Origin: Flavobacterium psychrophilum
Lineage (GTDB): Bacteria; Bacteroidota; Bacteroidia; Flavobacteriales; Flavobacteriaceae
Length of the DNA stretch: 64,000 nucleotides
Assembly (NCBI GenBank): GCA_945874225.1
Contig: CAMCFT010000005.1
Coordinates: 76,486 to 140,485, forward strand
Direction of reading: 5' to 3'
The notes under the pieces were generated by a model. It did not search any database. It worked only from the letters and a program-made list of their open reading frames with translations, and was not told where the DNA came from. Position 1 is the stretch's first letter, and every line of letters starts with the position of its first letter. Position numbers and translations under genes: made by a program. Shown piece by piece: positions 34,654 through 44,171 of this stretch.

Positions 34654-35169
34654 CTACAAATAACGCTCTTGAATTATTCTTAAATGATGAGTTTGATGCC
34701 CTGAAATCACAAAACCTATAGCACGAACAGAAATTACATGATCAGAAGCAGTTCCCAAATAAAGTAGTCGTTCGTCAGAAAAATTATTAAACAAGCATAA
34801 AGTTGACTTTCTAACCAACTGAAATTCTTCCAATAAACTTTCTGATGTACGGCTATTGGCTACCGCGTTAGGAACATAATCATTTTCCTCAAAGCCAGCC
34901 AAAGGAGTTGTATCGCCTCTGCCAATTCGCAAAGCACGATATGCAAAAATACGTTCGGCATCGATTAGATGCAATACTATATCTTTGATTGTCCATTTAT
35001 TATCCGCGTAGCGGTATTCCAATTTTTCGTCCGGAATTGCTGAAATAAAAGAAACCATTTGGTTCAACCCATTTTCCAATCCTTCGATTAGACTGACCTC
35101 TTCTAATGCATTAATATAAGTGGCGTTGAAAGAAGAATATTCCTGTTTTGCTAATTCGCTGGGTAGCAT
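34654..35169 (-). CDS. DinB-family metalloprotein (putative thiol transferase)
   Basis: Four-helix-bundle protein of 171 residues from the ATG at 35169 (MLPSELAKQEYSSF). The metal-binding histidines typical of DinB/YfiT proteins are seen in IKDIVLHLIDAERIFAYR and GHQTHHLRIIQERYL. The frame can also begin at 35214, which would overlap the end of ppc by 35 bases. The internal ATG, 10 bases after the ppc stop, is preferred. The family includes bacillithiol and mycothiol transferases, but the substrate here is unknown. It is in an operon with ppc. Confidence 0.84.
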   Translation of the reverse strand: MLPSELAKQEYSSFNATYINALEEVSLIEGLENGLNQMVSFISAIPDEKLEYRYADNKWTIKDIVLHLIDAERIFAYRALRIGRGDTTPLAGFEENDYVPNAVANSRTSESLLEEFQLVRKSTLCLFNNFSDERLLYLGTASDHVISVRAIGFVISGHQTHHLRIIQERYL

Positions 35170-35179
35170 AAATTCTTTT

Positions 35180-37765
35180 TTAAGCCGAGTTTCTACTGGC
35201 GTTAGTATTTCCAAAAAGAGAACGGGTCACAATTTTTTCGTACGTTTTTATCAAATCCAAGTTTGGGTTTTCTTCTTTGTTTAGCTCACTAATTTTCAAT
35301 AAAGCATATTGTTGTATTGTCAACAATGGCAAAACGATACGTTCTCTTATATCAATTGAAGCTTTTCCGTCAGGATAGTTCTCCATTAATTCTTTGTGTC
35401 CTGCAATTTTTAATAACAAACGTTTTGTTTCTAAAAATTCATCATAAATAATTTGCCAAAAAGGACCAAATTCAGGGTCTTTTTTCATATAAGCTGTCAA
35501 AGGAAAAAATGATTTTGCCAATGACATCATACTATTTTCTAACAACGTTCTAAAGAATAATGAGTTGTTGTATAAATTCTGAACTTTATCCCATTGATCA
35601 TTATCCTCAAAGTGTTTTAATGCAGAACCTACACCAAAAAATCCAGGAACGTTTTGCTTCAACTGGCTCCAAGAACCAACAAATGGTATAGCTCGTAAAT
35701 CGGCAAAATCTAAAGTTGCAGATTTACTTCTTTTAGACGGACGGCTTCCTATGTTTGTTTTGGCATAATACTTCAAAGTACTCATTTGTTCCAAATAGGG
35801 AATAAATTTTGGGTGATTCTTAAAATTCAAATATTTTTGATACCCCAATTCAGCCAATTGGTCTAAAATATCTTTTTCTTTTTCAGACAATTCATTTTTG
35901 ACTTTATTGAAAACCTGATTTGTAGCTCCTGCGCTTAATAAATTTTCCAAATTATAGCGACAAGAATCTAAAGTTCCAAAATTGGAGCTTATTGTTTGTC
36001 CTTGTACAGTAACCTGAATCTCATTATTTTCGATTTTTGGACCTAAAGAGGCATAAAATTTATGTGTTTTCCCTCCACCACGTGCCGGTGGACCGCCGCG
36101 TCCATCAAAGAAAATAGCTTTAATTCCGTATTTTCTTGACATTGCTGTCAATTCCTCTTTAGCTTTATAAATACTCCAATTCGCCATCAAATAACCACCG
36201 TCTTTTGTTCCGTCAGAGAAACCAAGCATAATGGTTTGTTTTTTGTTCCTATTCGTTAAATGTTCCGCATAAGCAGGATTAGTATATAATTTTTCCATAA
36301 TTAAATGGGCACTTTGCAAATCGTCAACTGATTCGAAAAGCGGAATTATATCAACCGAAAGAGTCTCCCAATTATTTAATTTAAAAAGCGCATAAGTTTC
36401 CATCACATTTAATGCACTTTCATTATTACTGATAATGTATCGGTTTGAACCAAATTCTCCATTATTTTCCTGAATTTGTTTAATTGCTTGTATAGACTCA
36501 ATAGTCGATTTTGTTATTTCATTTTCAAAAACATTCGGATCAAGATTACCTTTTAAATTTGACAGTATTTCAAATTTTTCGTTTTCTGATAATTCAAAAT
36601 AATTCTTTGGAAAAACATCAGAATTTGAGTTTAAATAAAACGATACAACATCCTCAAAAACAGCATCGTGTATTTTACTATTTTGACGAATGTCTAAGGA
36701 TGCAAAATGGAAACCAAATAAATTGACTTTTATAAGAAGTGCTTCTAATTCATCTAAGTACAAGGATTGATTTCGCTCAATGAGGATTGTTTTAATTTTG
36801 TTTAATTGCGACTTAAACTCGTCTAAAGTGATGTAAATTTCTCCTTGTGAATAGTAAACAGATCGATATAATTTGTTTTCAAGTTCAGCTACTAATACAT
36901 CTACTTCAAAGAATGTTAACTTTCTTTTTAAATTTCGCATTTCGAGATAGTAACATTTTAATATTGAATTTCTCAATCTGTCAGCTACTTTAAGCGTAAT
37001 TTCGGTTGTCACGAAAGGGTTTCCATCGCGATCTCCACCAGGCCAAAATCCTAATTTTATTAATTGATTTTGAATTGAACCCCCACGAAATACATTCTTT
37101 TGGAGGTAATGTACTATTTCGCCAGAAGTTTCATAAAATACATTCTCGAGATACCATATCAAACTAACTGCTTCATCAAAAGGGTTGGGTTTTTCGGTTT
37201 GTATGAATGGTGTTTTTCCTAATTGAGCCAATAATTGTTTAATCTCCAATAAATTATTTTTACGAATGGCGTCCGTCAAATCGTTAATAATTCCAAGAAC
37301 CGGTCCAGGATAAAACTGTGTTGGGTGAGCCGTTAAAACTGGTCTAACATTAAAGTTTTCCAAGAAATCTATTAACTCCACTTCCCTATCTTTAGCTCCA
37401 GCTTTTTCTTTGATATCGCGCAATGAACCTCTTCCTTCCATATTGTTTACAATTGAGAAGGCCGCGTCTTCAATAGCATCAAAAAGAACTATTTGGCGTT
37501 CAATATATTGAATAAAACGGAACATTAAATCTATTTTTTCTGTTTCGGAAGCTCCCTGCATGTATTTTTGGGTGAAAAAATTGACAATTTCTTTAGGAGT
37601 TTCTTGTTTTTTGAAACCACTTTCGCAACCATCAGTAAATAAAGGAAGCAAAACGCCCGTATTATCTATGGAATCAAATGGTAATGTAATAAATACACTG
37701 TTGTATATATGATATTTAGAAAGAACTTCCTCGTTGAACCTTTCAATTTTTGGATGCGTATACAT
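35180..37765 (-). CDS. ppc: Phosphoenolpyruvate carboxylase
   Basis: Anaplerotic enzyme of 861 residues that carboxylates PEP to oxaloacetate. Catalytic His is in VLTAHPTQFYPG near residue 145, the signature WPGGDRDGNPFVT near 240, the mobile loop FFDGRGGPPARGGGK near 555, and GFSDGTKDGGYL before it. The C-terminus is close to the usual 880-residue length but slightly shortened and ends NTNASRNSA, resembling the family NTG end. Together with pckA in the same region it covers both directions of the PEP-oxaloacetate step. A DinB gene follows. Confidence 0.95.
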   Translation of the reverse strand: MYTHPKIERFNEEVLSKYHIYNSVFITLPFDSIDNTGVLLPLFTDGCESGFKKQETPKEIVNFFTQKYMQGASETEKIDLMFRFIQYIERQIVLFDAIEDAAFSIVNNMEGRGSLRDIKEKAGAKDREVELIDFLENFNVRPVLTAHPTQFYPGPVLGIINDLTDAIRKNNLLEIKQLLAQLGKTPFIQTEKPNPFDEAVSLIWYLENVFYETSGEIVHYLQKNVFRGGSIQNQLIKLGFWPGGDRDGNPFVTTEITLKVADRLRNSILKCYYLEMRNLKRKLTFFEVDVLVAELENKLYRSVYYSQGEIYITLDEFKSQLNKIKTILIERNQSLYLDELEALLIKVNLFGFHFASLDIRQNSKIHDAVFEDVVSFYLNSNSDVFPKNYFELSENEKFEILSNLKGNLDPNVFENEITKSTIESIQAIKQIQENNGEFGSNRYIISNNESALNVMETYALFKLNNWETLSVDIIPLFESVDDLQSAHLIMEKLYTNPAYAEHLTNRNKKQTIMLGFSDGTKDGGYLMANWSIYKAKEELTAMSRKYGIKAIFFDGRGGPPARGGGKTHKFYASLGPKIENNEIQVTVQGQTISSNFGTLDSCRYNLENLLSAGATNQVFNKVKNELSEKEKDILDQLAELGYQKYLNFKNHPKFIPYLEQMSTLKYYAKTNIGSRPSKRSKSATLDFADLRAIPFVGSWSQLKQNVPGFFGVGSALKHFEDNDQWDKVQNLYNNSLFFRTLLENSMMSLAKSFFPLTAYMKKDPEFGPFWQIIYDEFLETKRLLLKIAGHKELMENYPDGKASIDIRERIVLPLLTIQQYALLKISELNKEENPNLDLIKTYEKIVTRSLFGNTNASRNSA

Positions 37766-37802
37766 ATTTGGTCAAATTAGTTAGGATTGGCAATAGTTAA
37801 TC

Positions 37803-37834
37803 AAAAAAAAAACCTCAAGAATTCACTTGAGGTT
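37803..37834 (-). terminator. Intrinsic terminator of the Lrp-family gene
   Basis: On the minus strand AACCTCAAG and CTTGAGGTT pair around a six-base loop, followed by an unbroken T run. It lies 27 bases after the stop. Confidence 0.88.
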
Positions 37835-37860
37835 ATATTATAAAATAGATTTCAAATGAA

Positions 37861-38340
37861 TTATATATCTTTAAAAATAGTGTGCATTAAACGTTTTTTG
37901 TCATTTATACTTTCTTCTAACGAAATCATCGTTTCGGTTCTGTAAACACCTTCGATATCATCTATCATAAAAATCACATCTTTTGCATGCTTAGTATCTT
38001 TTGCTCTGATTTTACAAAAAATATTGAATTTTCCTGTAGTTACAGAAGCAACTGTCACAAAAGGAATTTCATTAATTCGCTGTAAAACAAATTTAGTTTG
38101 TGATGTATTATTAAGAAAAACACCAACGTAAGCTATAAAAGAATATCCTAGTTTATCATAATCAAGTACTAATGAAGAACCCATTATAATTCCCGCATCT
38201 TCCATCTTCTTAACTCTTACGTGAACAGTTCCTGCAGAAATCAATAATTTCTTAGCAATATCTGTAAAAGGAATCCTTGTGTTGTCAATCAACATGTCCA
38301 AAATCTGGTGGTCTACTTCATCTAAACGAAACTTGCTCAT
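37861..38340 (-). CDS. Lrp/AsnC-family transcriptional regulator
   Basis: DNA-binding protein of 159 residues. Residues 1-60 form a winged helix-turn-helix (LDEVDHQILDMLIDNTRIPFTDIAKKL), and residues about 67-150 form the RAM/AsnC effector domain (VASVTTGKFNIFCKIRAKD). Such proteins sense amino acids or their breakdown products as octamers. The next gene upstream on the same strand is an M14 carboxypeptidase, 39 bases away. A TTTACATTTACAAA string lies just before its start (38364-38377). The effector is unknown. Confidence 0.92.
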   Translation of the reverse strand: MSKFRLDEVDHQILDMLIDNTRIPFTDIAKKLLISAGTVHVRVKKMEDAGIIMGSSLVLDYDKLGYSFIAYVGVFLNNTSQTKFVLQRINEIPFVTVASVTTGKFNIFCKIRAKDTKHAKDVIFMIDDIEGVYRTETMISLEESINDKKRLMHTIFKDI

Positions 38341-38379
38341 AATTCAATAAATTAATGTTATTATTTACATTTACAAAGT

Positions 38380-39534
38380 TTAGTTTTTAATTAAACCATT
38401 AACAAACTTGACATTGTTGTCTAAATAAAAGTCTGCTTTTTGATCTAATTTCGGAAAATTATCATATTCATCCTGATAAAGAGCTCCTTTAGCATCATAT
38501 TCAAAATGTCCAAAATAATCATCCAAATCACTAATACGAACAAAATAAGCATTAAAATAAATCTTACCTTCTATTAGTTCTTCTTTGTATTGTGCTGCAA
38601 AATTCGTGATTATTTCAATACCATCATAATTTATTTTGATATTTTTATACATTAAATCATAAAAAACTACTTTATTTTGAGAAATACTCAAATAATTATC
38701 AAGTTTATTGATAACTATATCGTTTTCGCTTAGTATATTGAAACTTGAAACTAAAGCTATAAAAACATATTTTCGAGTTTCCTCTCTTAAATAATCATTA
38801 GGAAAATGTCCAGCTTCAAACAAAACGGTTGGAACTCCTAATGACTGAAAAGTATCTCCAATGCAATTAATATTAAAAGAATCATCAAAACGACCAAGCT
38901 GACCCGGAATATATTGCTGTAAGACCTCATTCATACTTGCAATGAGGTTGATTGCTTTTAATCGAGAATCGTTTATTTCCCGTGCTTCATTATATGAGGG
39001 CGCTAAAAAGGACAAGGTTGCCGGCTTGCCTGTGCTTCCTACTCCAAATATAGTGCGCTGATCGTGAAGATTATAGCAGTAATCTGGTTTGAATTTCTCG
39101 AAAATTTCTCTTAAAACCCTACTTTCGGGTTGGGACAGGTTTTGTGAATCCCGATTTAAGTCCACTTTATTAGCATTTTCGCGAGTATATAATTTTGCTC
39201 CATCAGGATTTAACATCGGAATGCAACAAAAAGTAAATGTGTTAAGCAGTTTTTTTGCCAATTCTGAATCTCCATTCAAGACATTTATAAAATCAAAAAG
39301 GGCTTTTGTCGTTGTGCTTTCATTTCCATGCATTTGAGACCAGAGCAGAATCTTAATTTTTCCAGTTCCAATTTGGTACTTATATATAGGATTTTCAAGA
39401 ACTGATTTTCCAATAATTTCTACCTGATGATTCGTGTTAATTTTATTTAATAAAGGTAGAATTGAGTCTAAAGTTATATAACGTCCCTCAATAGATTGTT
39501 CTTTATATTGACTGAATAATTGTTCTAAATCCAT
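38380..39534 (-). CDS. M14-family zinc carboxypeptidase / deacylase-like protein
   Basis: Soluble metallopeptidase-like protein of 384 residues. The zinc ligands His and Glu are in SQMHGNESTTTKA (about 88-92), the third His in CYNLHDQRTIFG, and the general-base Glu in VLFEAGHFPND. NVDLNRDSQ carries the substrate arginine. No signal peptide is seen, so it probably acts inside the cell on peptides or acyl-amino acids, as succinylglutamate desuccinylase relatives do. Two TTTAC-N4-GTAAA operator-like sites lie within 60 bases upstream of the ATG. Confidence 0.87.
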   Translation of the reverse strand: MDLEQLFSQYKEQSIEGRYITLDSILPLLNKINTNHQVEIIGKSVLENPIYKYQIGTGKIKILLWSQMHGNESTTTKALFDFINVLNGDSELAKKLLNTFTFCCIPMLNPDGAKLYTRENANKVDLNRDSQNLSQPESRVLREIFEKFKPDYCYNLHDQRTIFGVGSTGKPATLSFLAPSYNEAREINDSRLKAINLIASMNEVLQQYIPGQLGRFDDSFNINCIGDTFQSLGVPTVLFEAGHFPNDYLREETRKYVFIALVSSFNILSENDIVINKLDNYLSISQNKVVFYDLMYKNIKINYDGIEIITNFAAQYKEELIEGKIYFNAYFVRISDLDDYFGHFEYDAKGALYQDEYDNFPKLDQKADFYLDNNVKFVNGLIKN

Positions 39535-39548
39535 AGGTATAATTTTGT

Positions 39549-39853
39549 TTTACAAAAGTAAACATCTTTATATTTACATTTGTAAACTATGAAAAATTAG
39601 TTTTATTCAAATTTGTAAACAGTAATTTTACTTTATCCACACTCTATTTCGAATGCATTGTTAACATCTGTATTCATAATAACATACTGTATCTATAATA
39701 TTATTTATCAGTTAATTAATATATGTTACTTTATGTTTTAATTCTGTATAATTCATAATTTTTAAATGATTTACATCTGTAATTTTGGTGGTTTCATTGT
39801 TAATGGTTACATTTGTAAATATTATTATTTAAAATATAATTTACAATGGTAAA
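39549..39853. promoter_or_regulatory. Array of TTTAC-N4-GTAAA operators between the M14 and Cro/C1-type genes
   Basis: Exact sites are at 39549-39562, 39573-39586 and 39840-39853, with one-mismatch sites at 39770-39783 and 39806-39819. The last exact site covers the ATG of the regulator gene at 39846. The first two are 24 bases apart, just upstream of the M14 gene. The rest of this 311-base gap is AT-rich with no gene. Autoregulation by the adjacent HTH protein is the simplest reading. Confidence 0.75.
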
Positions 39854-40325
39854 CACGGAAAGTTTTATAAAAAGATTAGAAATTATACTGGACTATTACA
39901 GTCTAAACGCTTCTTCATTTGCCGATAAAATAGGTGTGCAACGTTCCAGTTTGTCTCATCTCCTTTCTGGCAGAAACAAGCCAAGCTTGGATTTTATTCT
40001 TAAAATTTCAGCTGTTTTTCCCGATGTCGATTTGTATTGGATCTTAAATGGGAAGGGAAATTTTCCAAAGTCGGAATTAAATAGTGAACCTAACATTGTT
40101 TCCCCTACTCCAATTTATACTACTCCAATTGCAGCAACTAAAATTGAAACTCCACCCGATTTGTTTTCAGAGAAAATTTCAAATTCAAAAAATCGTACAG
40201 AAGAAAATTTTTCAAATAATTTTGTCAATACGCCAATCTCATCACATCCAAAAAAAGGAGGTGAAATTGACCAAATTGTAATTTTCTATAAAAATGGAAC
40301 TTTTACTACTTATTCTCCTGAATGA
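39846..40325 (+). CDS. Cro/C1-type helix-turn-helix transcriptional regulator
   Basis: Protein of 159 residues with an N-terminal XRE-type helix-turn-helix (about 5-62: ASSFADKIGVQRSSLSHLLSG). A Ser/Pro/Asn-rich linker (about 75-135) follows, then a short conserved-looking end, GGEIDQIVIFYKNGTFTTYSP. This layout is common for Flavobacterium single-domain repressors with a structured tail. Its start codon lies inside a TTTAC-N4-GTAAA palindrome and four more sites lie upstream, which argues for tight self-repression and control of the divergent M14 gene. It is convergent with the acyltransferase gene (3-base gap). No phage genes are nearby. Confidence 0.87.
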   Translation: MVNTESFIKRLEIILDYYSLNASSFADKIGVQRSSLSHLLSGRNKPSLDFILKISAVFPDVDLYWILNGKGNFPKSELNSEPNIVSPTPIYTTPIAATKIETPPDLFSEKISNSKNRTEENFSNNFVNTPISSHPKKGGEIDQIVIFYKNGTFTTYSPE

Positions 40326-40328
40326 AGA

Positions 40329-40883
40329 TTATTTAAAGGTATAAGTGTTTTGAGGGATTTTTCCAATAACTCCCTCAAAATGGTTGAGGAGAATTTTCAA
40401 ATCGGCTTCGTAGTTTGAAGTCGGTTGAAAAGGTTTGCCTATGTTAACTGTTTTCCTTCCAAAATCAAATGCCACAGGAATTATGGGAACATTTGCTTTC
40501 AATGCAATATAATAAAATCCAGATTTTAGTTCATTGACTTTTTTTCTGGTTCCTTCAGGAGAGATGGCCAGTCTGAACTCATCGTGTTTATCAAATATTT
40601 TTGCAATGGCATCTACCTTATTCAAACTTCCAATCCTGTCTATCGGTGCTCCGCCCATCCAACTGAAATAAAAGCTGAATGGAAAACGAAACAACTCTTT
40701 TTTGGCAATAAAATTCATTTCAATACCGGTAATTCCTCTCGTAAACATTCCCAGAAAAAAATCATGCCAACTCGTGTGAGGCAAAACCATCAGCACACAT
40801 TTCTTGATACTTTCATCAATGGTGCCTTCAATCTTCCAACCCAATAGTTTAAAGAAAATAAATTTGTAGATGCTTTTTTTCAT
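40329..40883 (-). CDS. PlsC-like 1-acyl-glycerol-3-phosphate acyltransferase family protein
   Basis: Acyltransferase of 184 residues from the ATG at 40883 (MKKSIYKFIFFKLLGWK). The catalytic motif is PHTSWHDFF (HxxxxD), and the acyl-acceptor motif is SPEGTRKK. A hydrophobic N-terminal helix would anchor it to the inner membrane. The family transfers an acyl chain to a lysophospholipid or similar acceptor. It is shorter than PlsC and closer to single-domain lysophospholipid acyltransferases. The frame extends 10 codons upstream and overlaps the divergent gene. The internal start removes that overlap. Confidence 0.86.
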   Translation of the reverse strand: MKKSIYKFIFFKLLGWKIEGTIDESIKKCVLMVLPHTSWHDFFLGMFTRGITGIEMNFIAKKELFRFPFSFYFSWMGGAPIDRIGSLNKVDAIAKIFDKHDEFRLAISPEGTRKKVNELKSGFYYIALKANVPIIPVAFDFGRKTVNIGKPFQPTSNYEADLKILLNHFEGVIGKIPQNTYTFK

Positions 40884-40944
40884 TTGGAACCTAGTTTTTC
40901 GTAAAATTAGCATTATTCCCGTATTTTTGGTAAAAATAATTCTA

Positions 40945-41610
40945 ATGTTTAAAAAACTATTCAGTTATCTTCTTCCAATCACTATTTTCAAGCAAAAATC
41001 CACCATTAGTCAAACCTTAGAAGTAACCTGGACTGACGGAAAATTAGTTTTGGACAGTAAGAACACCAATTACTCATATGGAAGTCTGCAGCGTATTCTG
41101 AGAAAAGGATTGAAGATAATTGGTTTCGAAAGAATTGAGACTATGAATTCTATTCTCGTTTTGGGAGTTGCCGGAGGCAGTGTTATCAGAACTCTCGTTG
41201 ACGAAATTAATTTTAAAGGAGAAATTACGGGCGTCGACATTGACCAAGCGGTAATTGAAATTGCCAATGCTTATTTTAAACTCAACGAGATTCCAAATCT
41301 GGAAATCATAATAGATGATGCCGCTGAGTTTGTCCAAAAAACTAAAAACAAATATGATCTGATTATAATTGACATTTTTCAGGATACTAAAATGCCTGAT
41401 TTTTTGTTTGAAACCCATTTTATAGACAGAATTTGCTTTTTATTAAATCCCAAAGGTTTTGTGCTTTTTAATACTATGCTACTAAATGCTCAACAAAAAC
41501 AGCTTCATTTAGATTATGTGAAAAATTTTGACACTAACAAATATAAAGTAGCAAAATTCAATAAATTAGAAGAAACCAATGAGTTGATACTTATTGAAAG
41601 CAAATTATAA
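40945..41610 (+). CDS. Spermidine-synthase-like methyltransferase-fold protein
   Basis: Rossmann-fold protein of 221 residues resembling the catalytic core of spermidine synthases. It has ILVLGVAGGSVIRTLVD (glycine-rich loop, about 67-83), an acidic GVDIDQAVIEIAN strand and IIIDDAAEFVQ, followed by DLIIIDIFQD in place of the usual DxxD/DSTDP. The tetramerisation N-domain is short. True polyamine synthesis is therefore uncertain, and the protein may be a methyltransferase. The chosen ATG at 40945 follows a TATTTTTG box at 40922-40929. The frame also extends 25 codons further upstream. Confidence 0.8.
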   Translation: MFKKLFSYLLPITIFKQKSTISQTLEVTWTDGKLVLDSKNTNYSYGSLQRILRKGLKIIGFERIETMNSILVLGVAGGSVIRTLVDEINFKGEITGVDIDQAVIEIANAYFKLNEIPNLEIIIDDAAEFVQKTKNKYDLIIIDIFQDTKMPDFLFETHFIDRICFLLNPKGFVLFNTMLLNAQQKQLHLDYVKNFDTNKYKVAKFNKLEETNELILIESKL

Positions 41611-41676
41611 TCTATGTCTTATAAAAAGTTACACAATTATTTCGTAAATTAGAGGTCGTATTCCAATCCTATAATT

Positions 41677-42387
41677 ATGAAAGCAATTCTAAAAAAACTC
41701 TTGTTAGGAAATGTTTCAAGGATTCCAAAACCCGAATATAATCCTGTTGAAAAACGCATTCAGAACATTAAAGCAATTTGGAATAATGACCATCAGGATG
41801 ATAATGGAATTGAAAAAATAGTACGGTTGTTTCTTTCGTCTTCACAATTACTTTTCCCGGGAGTTTACATAAAATATTTAGCTACTTTAAAAGGATATGA
41901 ATATCGAGATTTAGCCTTGGATTTCTATGTTTTACTCAAAGTTGCCTTCCCTCTGTTGATTTTAATTTATCAGTGGCAAAGTTATCCTTTTGTGATTTGG
42001 ATAATGGTTTATGTATTACTGGAGACTGTTTTATACATTCCAACGTTGATTTTTGCTTCAGATTTATTTTCAAAACCGCGTTCCTATAAAAGATCCATGC
42101 TTTTGCTTTTCCTTAATTATATCGAAATTATATTTGCTTTTGGTGTCTTATATTCTTGTGACAATTACTTGAACAAACCTCTTGTAAATTGGTTCGACGC
42201 CATTTATTTCAGCACAATTACTTCTTCGTCAATAGGATATGGAGATTTTTATCCTGTAACAACCATTGGAAAACTATTAGTAAGTGCACAAGCCATATTA
42301 TTTCTGTTTTTTGTAGTGTTGTTTTTGAATTTTTTCTCTACCAAAATAAAAGTCAAAGGCTATTTTGATCTTGATAACAATTCCTAA
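41677..42387 (+). CDS. Two-TM potassium-channel-like membrane protein
   Basis: Protein of 236 residues with about five hydrophobic segments. The pore loop is ITSSSIGYGDFYPVTT (about 184-199), whose IGYGD matches the K+ selectivity filter TVGYGD with a Thr-Val to Ser-Ile change. The last segment (about 205-225) would be the inner pore helix. A soluble N-terminus of about 75 residues and two segments near 80-130 precede the pore. No regulatory RCK domain is attached. It is convergent with kdsB, whose stop is adjacent. Ion selectivity is inferred from the filter. Confidence 0.83.
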   Translation: MKAILKKLLLGNVSRIPKPEYNPVEKRIQNIKAIWNNDHQDDNGIEKIVRLFLSSSQLLFPGVYIKYLATLKGYEYRDLALDFYVLLKVAFPLLILIYQWQSYPFVIWIMVYVLLETVLYIPTLIFASDLFSKPRSYKRSMLLLFLNYIEIIFAFGVLYSCDNYLNKPLVNWFDAIYFSTITSSSIGYGDFYPVTTIGKLLVSAQAILFLFFVVLFLNFFSTKIKVKGYFDLDNNS

Positions 42388-43113
42388 TTACAACATTCTC
42401 CTTGCCTTTTCCAAATCTTCCGGCGTGTCAATGCCAATACTCTTATCAGCGGTTTCGACCATTTTTATACGTTTTCCAAATTCTAAATAGCGCAATTGTT
42501 CCAGTTTTTCGGAGGCTTCCAAGGATTTCATTGGCAAACTGTAGAAATCCAAAAGTGCCTGTTTTCTAAAAGCATAAATCCCGATGTGCTGCATATAGCG
42601 AACGCCCACGTTTTTCTCTCTTGGATACGGAATCACAGAACGGGAAAAGTACAAAGCAAAACCGTTTTGGTCTACCACGACTTTTACATTATTGGGATTG
42701 TTGATTTCGTCTTCCTCTGTTATTTCAAACATTAGGGAAGCCAAATCTACTTTATTTTCGGTATCGTTTTTATACACTTCAATCAGTTTTTCTAAAGCAA
42801 CGGTATTGATAAAAGGTTCGTCGCCTTGCACATTCACAACAATATCCACCTCGAGATTTTCGACCGCTTCGGCAATTCTATCGCTTCCTGATTCGTGTTC
42901 CTTGATGCTCTTGATGGCTTTGCCTCCATTGGAAACTATTTCGTCAAAAATTAAATCCGAATCCGTAACCACAAAAACATCGTCAAAAAGATGGGATTGT
43001 TGCGCCGCTTCATAGGTTCTTAAAATCACGGTTTTTCCTCCCAAATCCTGCATCAGTTTGGCTGGAAATCTAGTTGAGGCATAACGTGCGGGAATGACTG
43101 CTATTATTTTCAT
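42388..43113 (-). CDS. kdsB: 3-deoxy-manno-octulosonate cytidylyltransferase
   Basis: CMP-Kdo synthetase of 241 residues, activating Kdo for lipopolysaccharide synthesis. It begins [20 protein letters not shown], the nucleotide-binding signature, with [10 protein letters not shown] and [17 protein letters not shown] further on. Length is standard. The start codon overlaps the stop of the upstream RhuM gene by one base (TAATG). A near-copy of its first 30 bases exists about 1 kb upstream at 44139-44171, so RhuM appears to have been inserted exactly at the 5' end of kdsB, leaving the old start region behind. Confidence 0.95.
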   Translation of the reverse strand: MKIIAVIPARYASTRFPAKLMQDLGGKTVILRTYEAAQQSHLFDDVFVVTDSDLIFDEIVSNGGKAIKSIKEHESGSDRIAEAVENLEVDIVVNVQGDEPFINTVALEKLIEVYKNDTENKVDLASLMFEITEEDEINNPNNVKVVVDQNGFALYFSRSVIPYPREKNVGVRYMQHIGIYAFRKQALLDFYSLPMKSLEASEKLEQLRYLEFGKRIKMVETADKSIGIDTPEDLEKARRML

Positions 43114-44117
43114 TACTTTTTTATATTTTTAATTTCTTTATCAAAATCTGAAATGAATTTTTGGTCTTGGATAATTCTAAATTTTTGATATTCAGTTTCA
43201 GCTTTCGACATTGCTTGATTATGGGAGATACTCCCCGAATTATTTAGCAATTCGTAGCGGTTCAATTTTAAGAAAGAATCCAAAATTTCAACCCATTCTT
43301 TCATTTTTGTTGGAATGTTCCTTTCGGCTTGGAGTTCGGCAAAGTTCAAATACAATTCGACTAATCTATTCAATTCTCGAATTTCTTTCTCGGATAAATA
43401 ATTTTTGGCAATTTCAGCATCCGACTTTAAAATTTTCCCGTCAGGCGAATTTTTCCAAGTTGTTAAACCCATATTTGGTTTTGCAACATCGGCTCTTTTA
43501 TCAATTATTTCTGCTGCTGTATTTCCTGTAATTGCCCAATGCAATTTGTTTTGAACCGTTTTGTAAAAATTTGTTGTCAATTCTGATTTTGGATCATAAT
43601 CAACGCTACATTGCGAAAATATATCAGTTATTTTTTGATAGAATCGTCTTTCCGATGCTCGGATTTCCCTGATTCTTTCCAGTAATTCTTCAAAATAATC
43701 CTTCCCAAAAACCTGACCACCTTGCTTTAATCGTTTATCATCTATAGTAAAACCTTTTATAATAAACTCCTGTAAAGTTTTGGTTGCCCAAATTCTGAAT
43801 TGGGTGGCTTGTTTTGAGTTTACGCGATAACCAACAGAAATAATAACATCCAGATTATAGAATTTTGTTTGATATGATTTACCATCTTCGGCAGTATGTT
43901 CCAAAATGGAACTAACTGAATTTTCGACTAGTTCTCCTGATAAGAAAATATTACCCAAATGTTTAGTAATCGCAGGTCTTTGAACACCAAAAAGTTCACC
44001 GATTGCTTTTTGGGTCAACCAAACGGTTTCGTCATTTACAAAAACATCAACACGAACTTCTCCATCAGGAGCCGTATAAAGGATAAAATCTGAATTATTA
44101 GACTGTAATTGTTTCAT
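43113..44117 (-). CDS. rhuM: RhuM-family virulence-associated protein
   Basis: Cytoplasmic protein of 334 residues of the RhuM family. It has the typical start [46 protein letters not shown], an N-terminal DNA-binding-like domain, followed by [15 protein letters not shown] and [16 protein letters not shown]. The family was named from a Salmonella pathogenicity island and is common on mobile and accessory regions, often near toxin-antitoxin or restriction genes. Its biochemical role is unknown. It is bounded on both sides by kdsB 5' sequence (43082-43113 and 44139-44171), which marks it as an inserted module. Confidence 0.9.
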   Translation of the reverse strand: MKQLQSNNSDFILYTAPDGEVRVDVFVNDETVWLTQKAIGELFGVQRPAITKHLGNIFLSGELVENSVSSILEHTAEDGKSYQTKFYNLDVIISVGYRVNSKQATQFRIWATKTLQEFIIKGFTIDDKRLKQGGQVFGKDYFEELLERIREIRASERRFYQKITDIFSQCSVDYDPKSELTTNFYKTVQNKLHWAITGNTAAEIIDKRADVAKPNMGLTTWKNSPDGKILKSDAEIAKNYLSEKEIRELNRLVELYLNFAELQAERNIPTKMKEWVEILDSFLKLNRYELLNNSGSISHNQAMSKAETEYQKFRIIQDQKFISDFDKEIKNIKK

Positions 44118-44138
44118 AAATGTTAATTAGAAAAAACT

Positions 44139-44171
44139 TAACGTGCGGGAATGACTACTATTATTTTTATT
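44139..44171 (-). pseudogene. Duplicated 5' end of kdsB (remnant)
   Basis: The plus strand reads TAACGTGCGGGAATGACT, then CTATTATTTTTAT, matching the first 30 bases of kdsB (43082-43113) with two differences, one of which destroys the start codon (ATG to ATA). It begins just upstream of the RhuM start. The stop of the orphan membrane protein gene lies within it. Confidence 0.85.

Noticed and set aside
39846..40325. Prophage repressor
   Set aside because: The HTH protein is C1-like, but no phage structural, integrase or lysis genes lie nearby.
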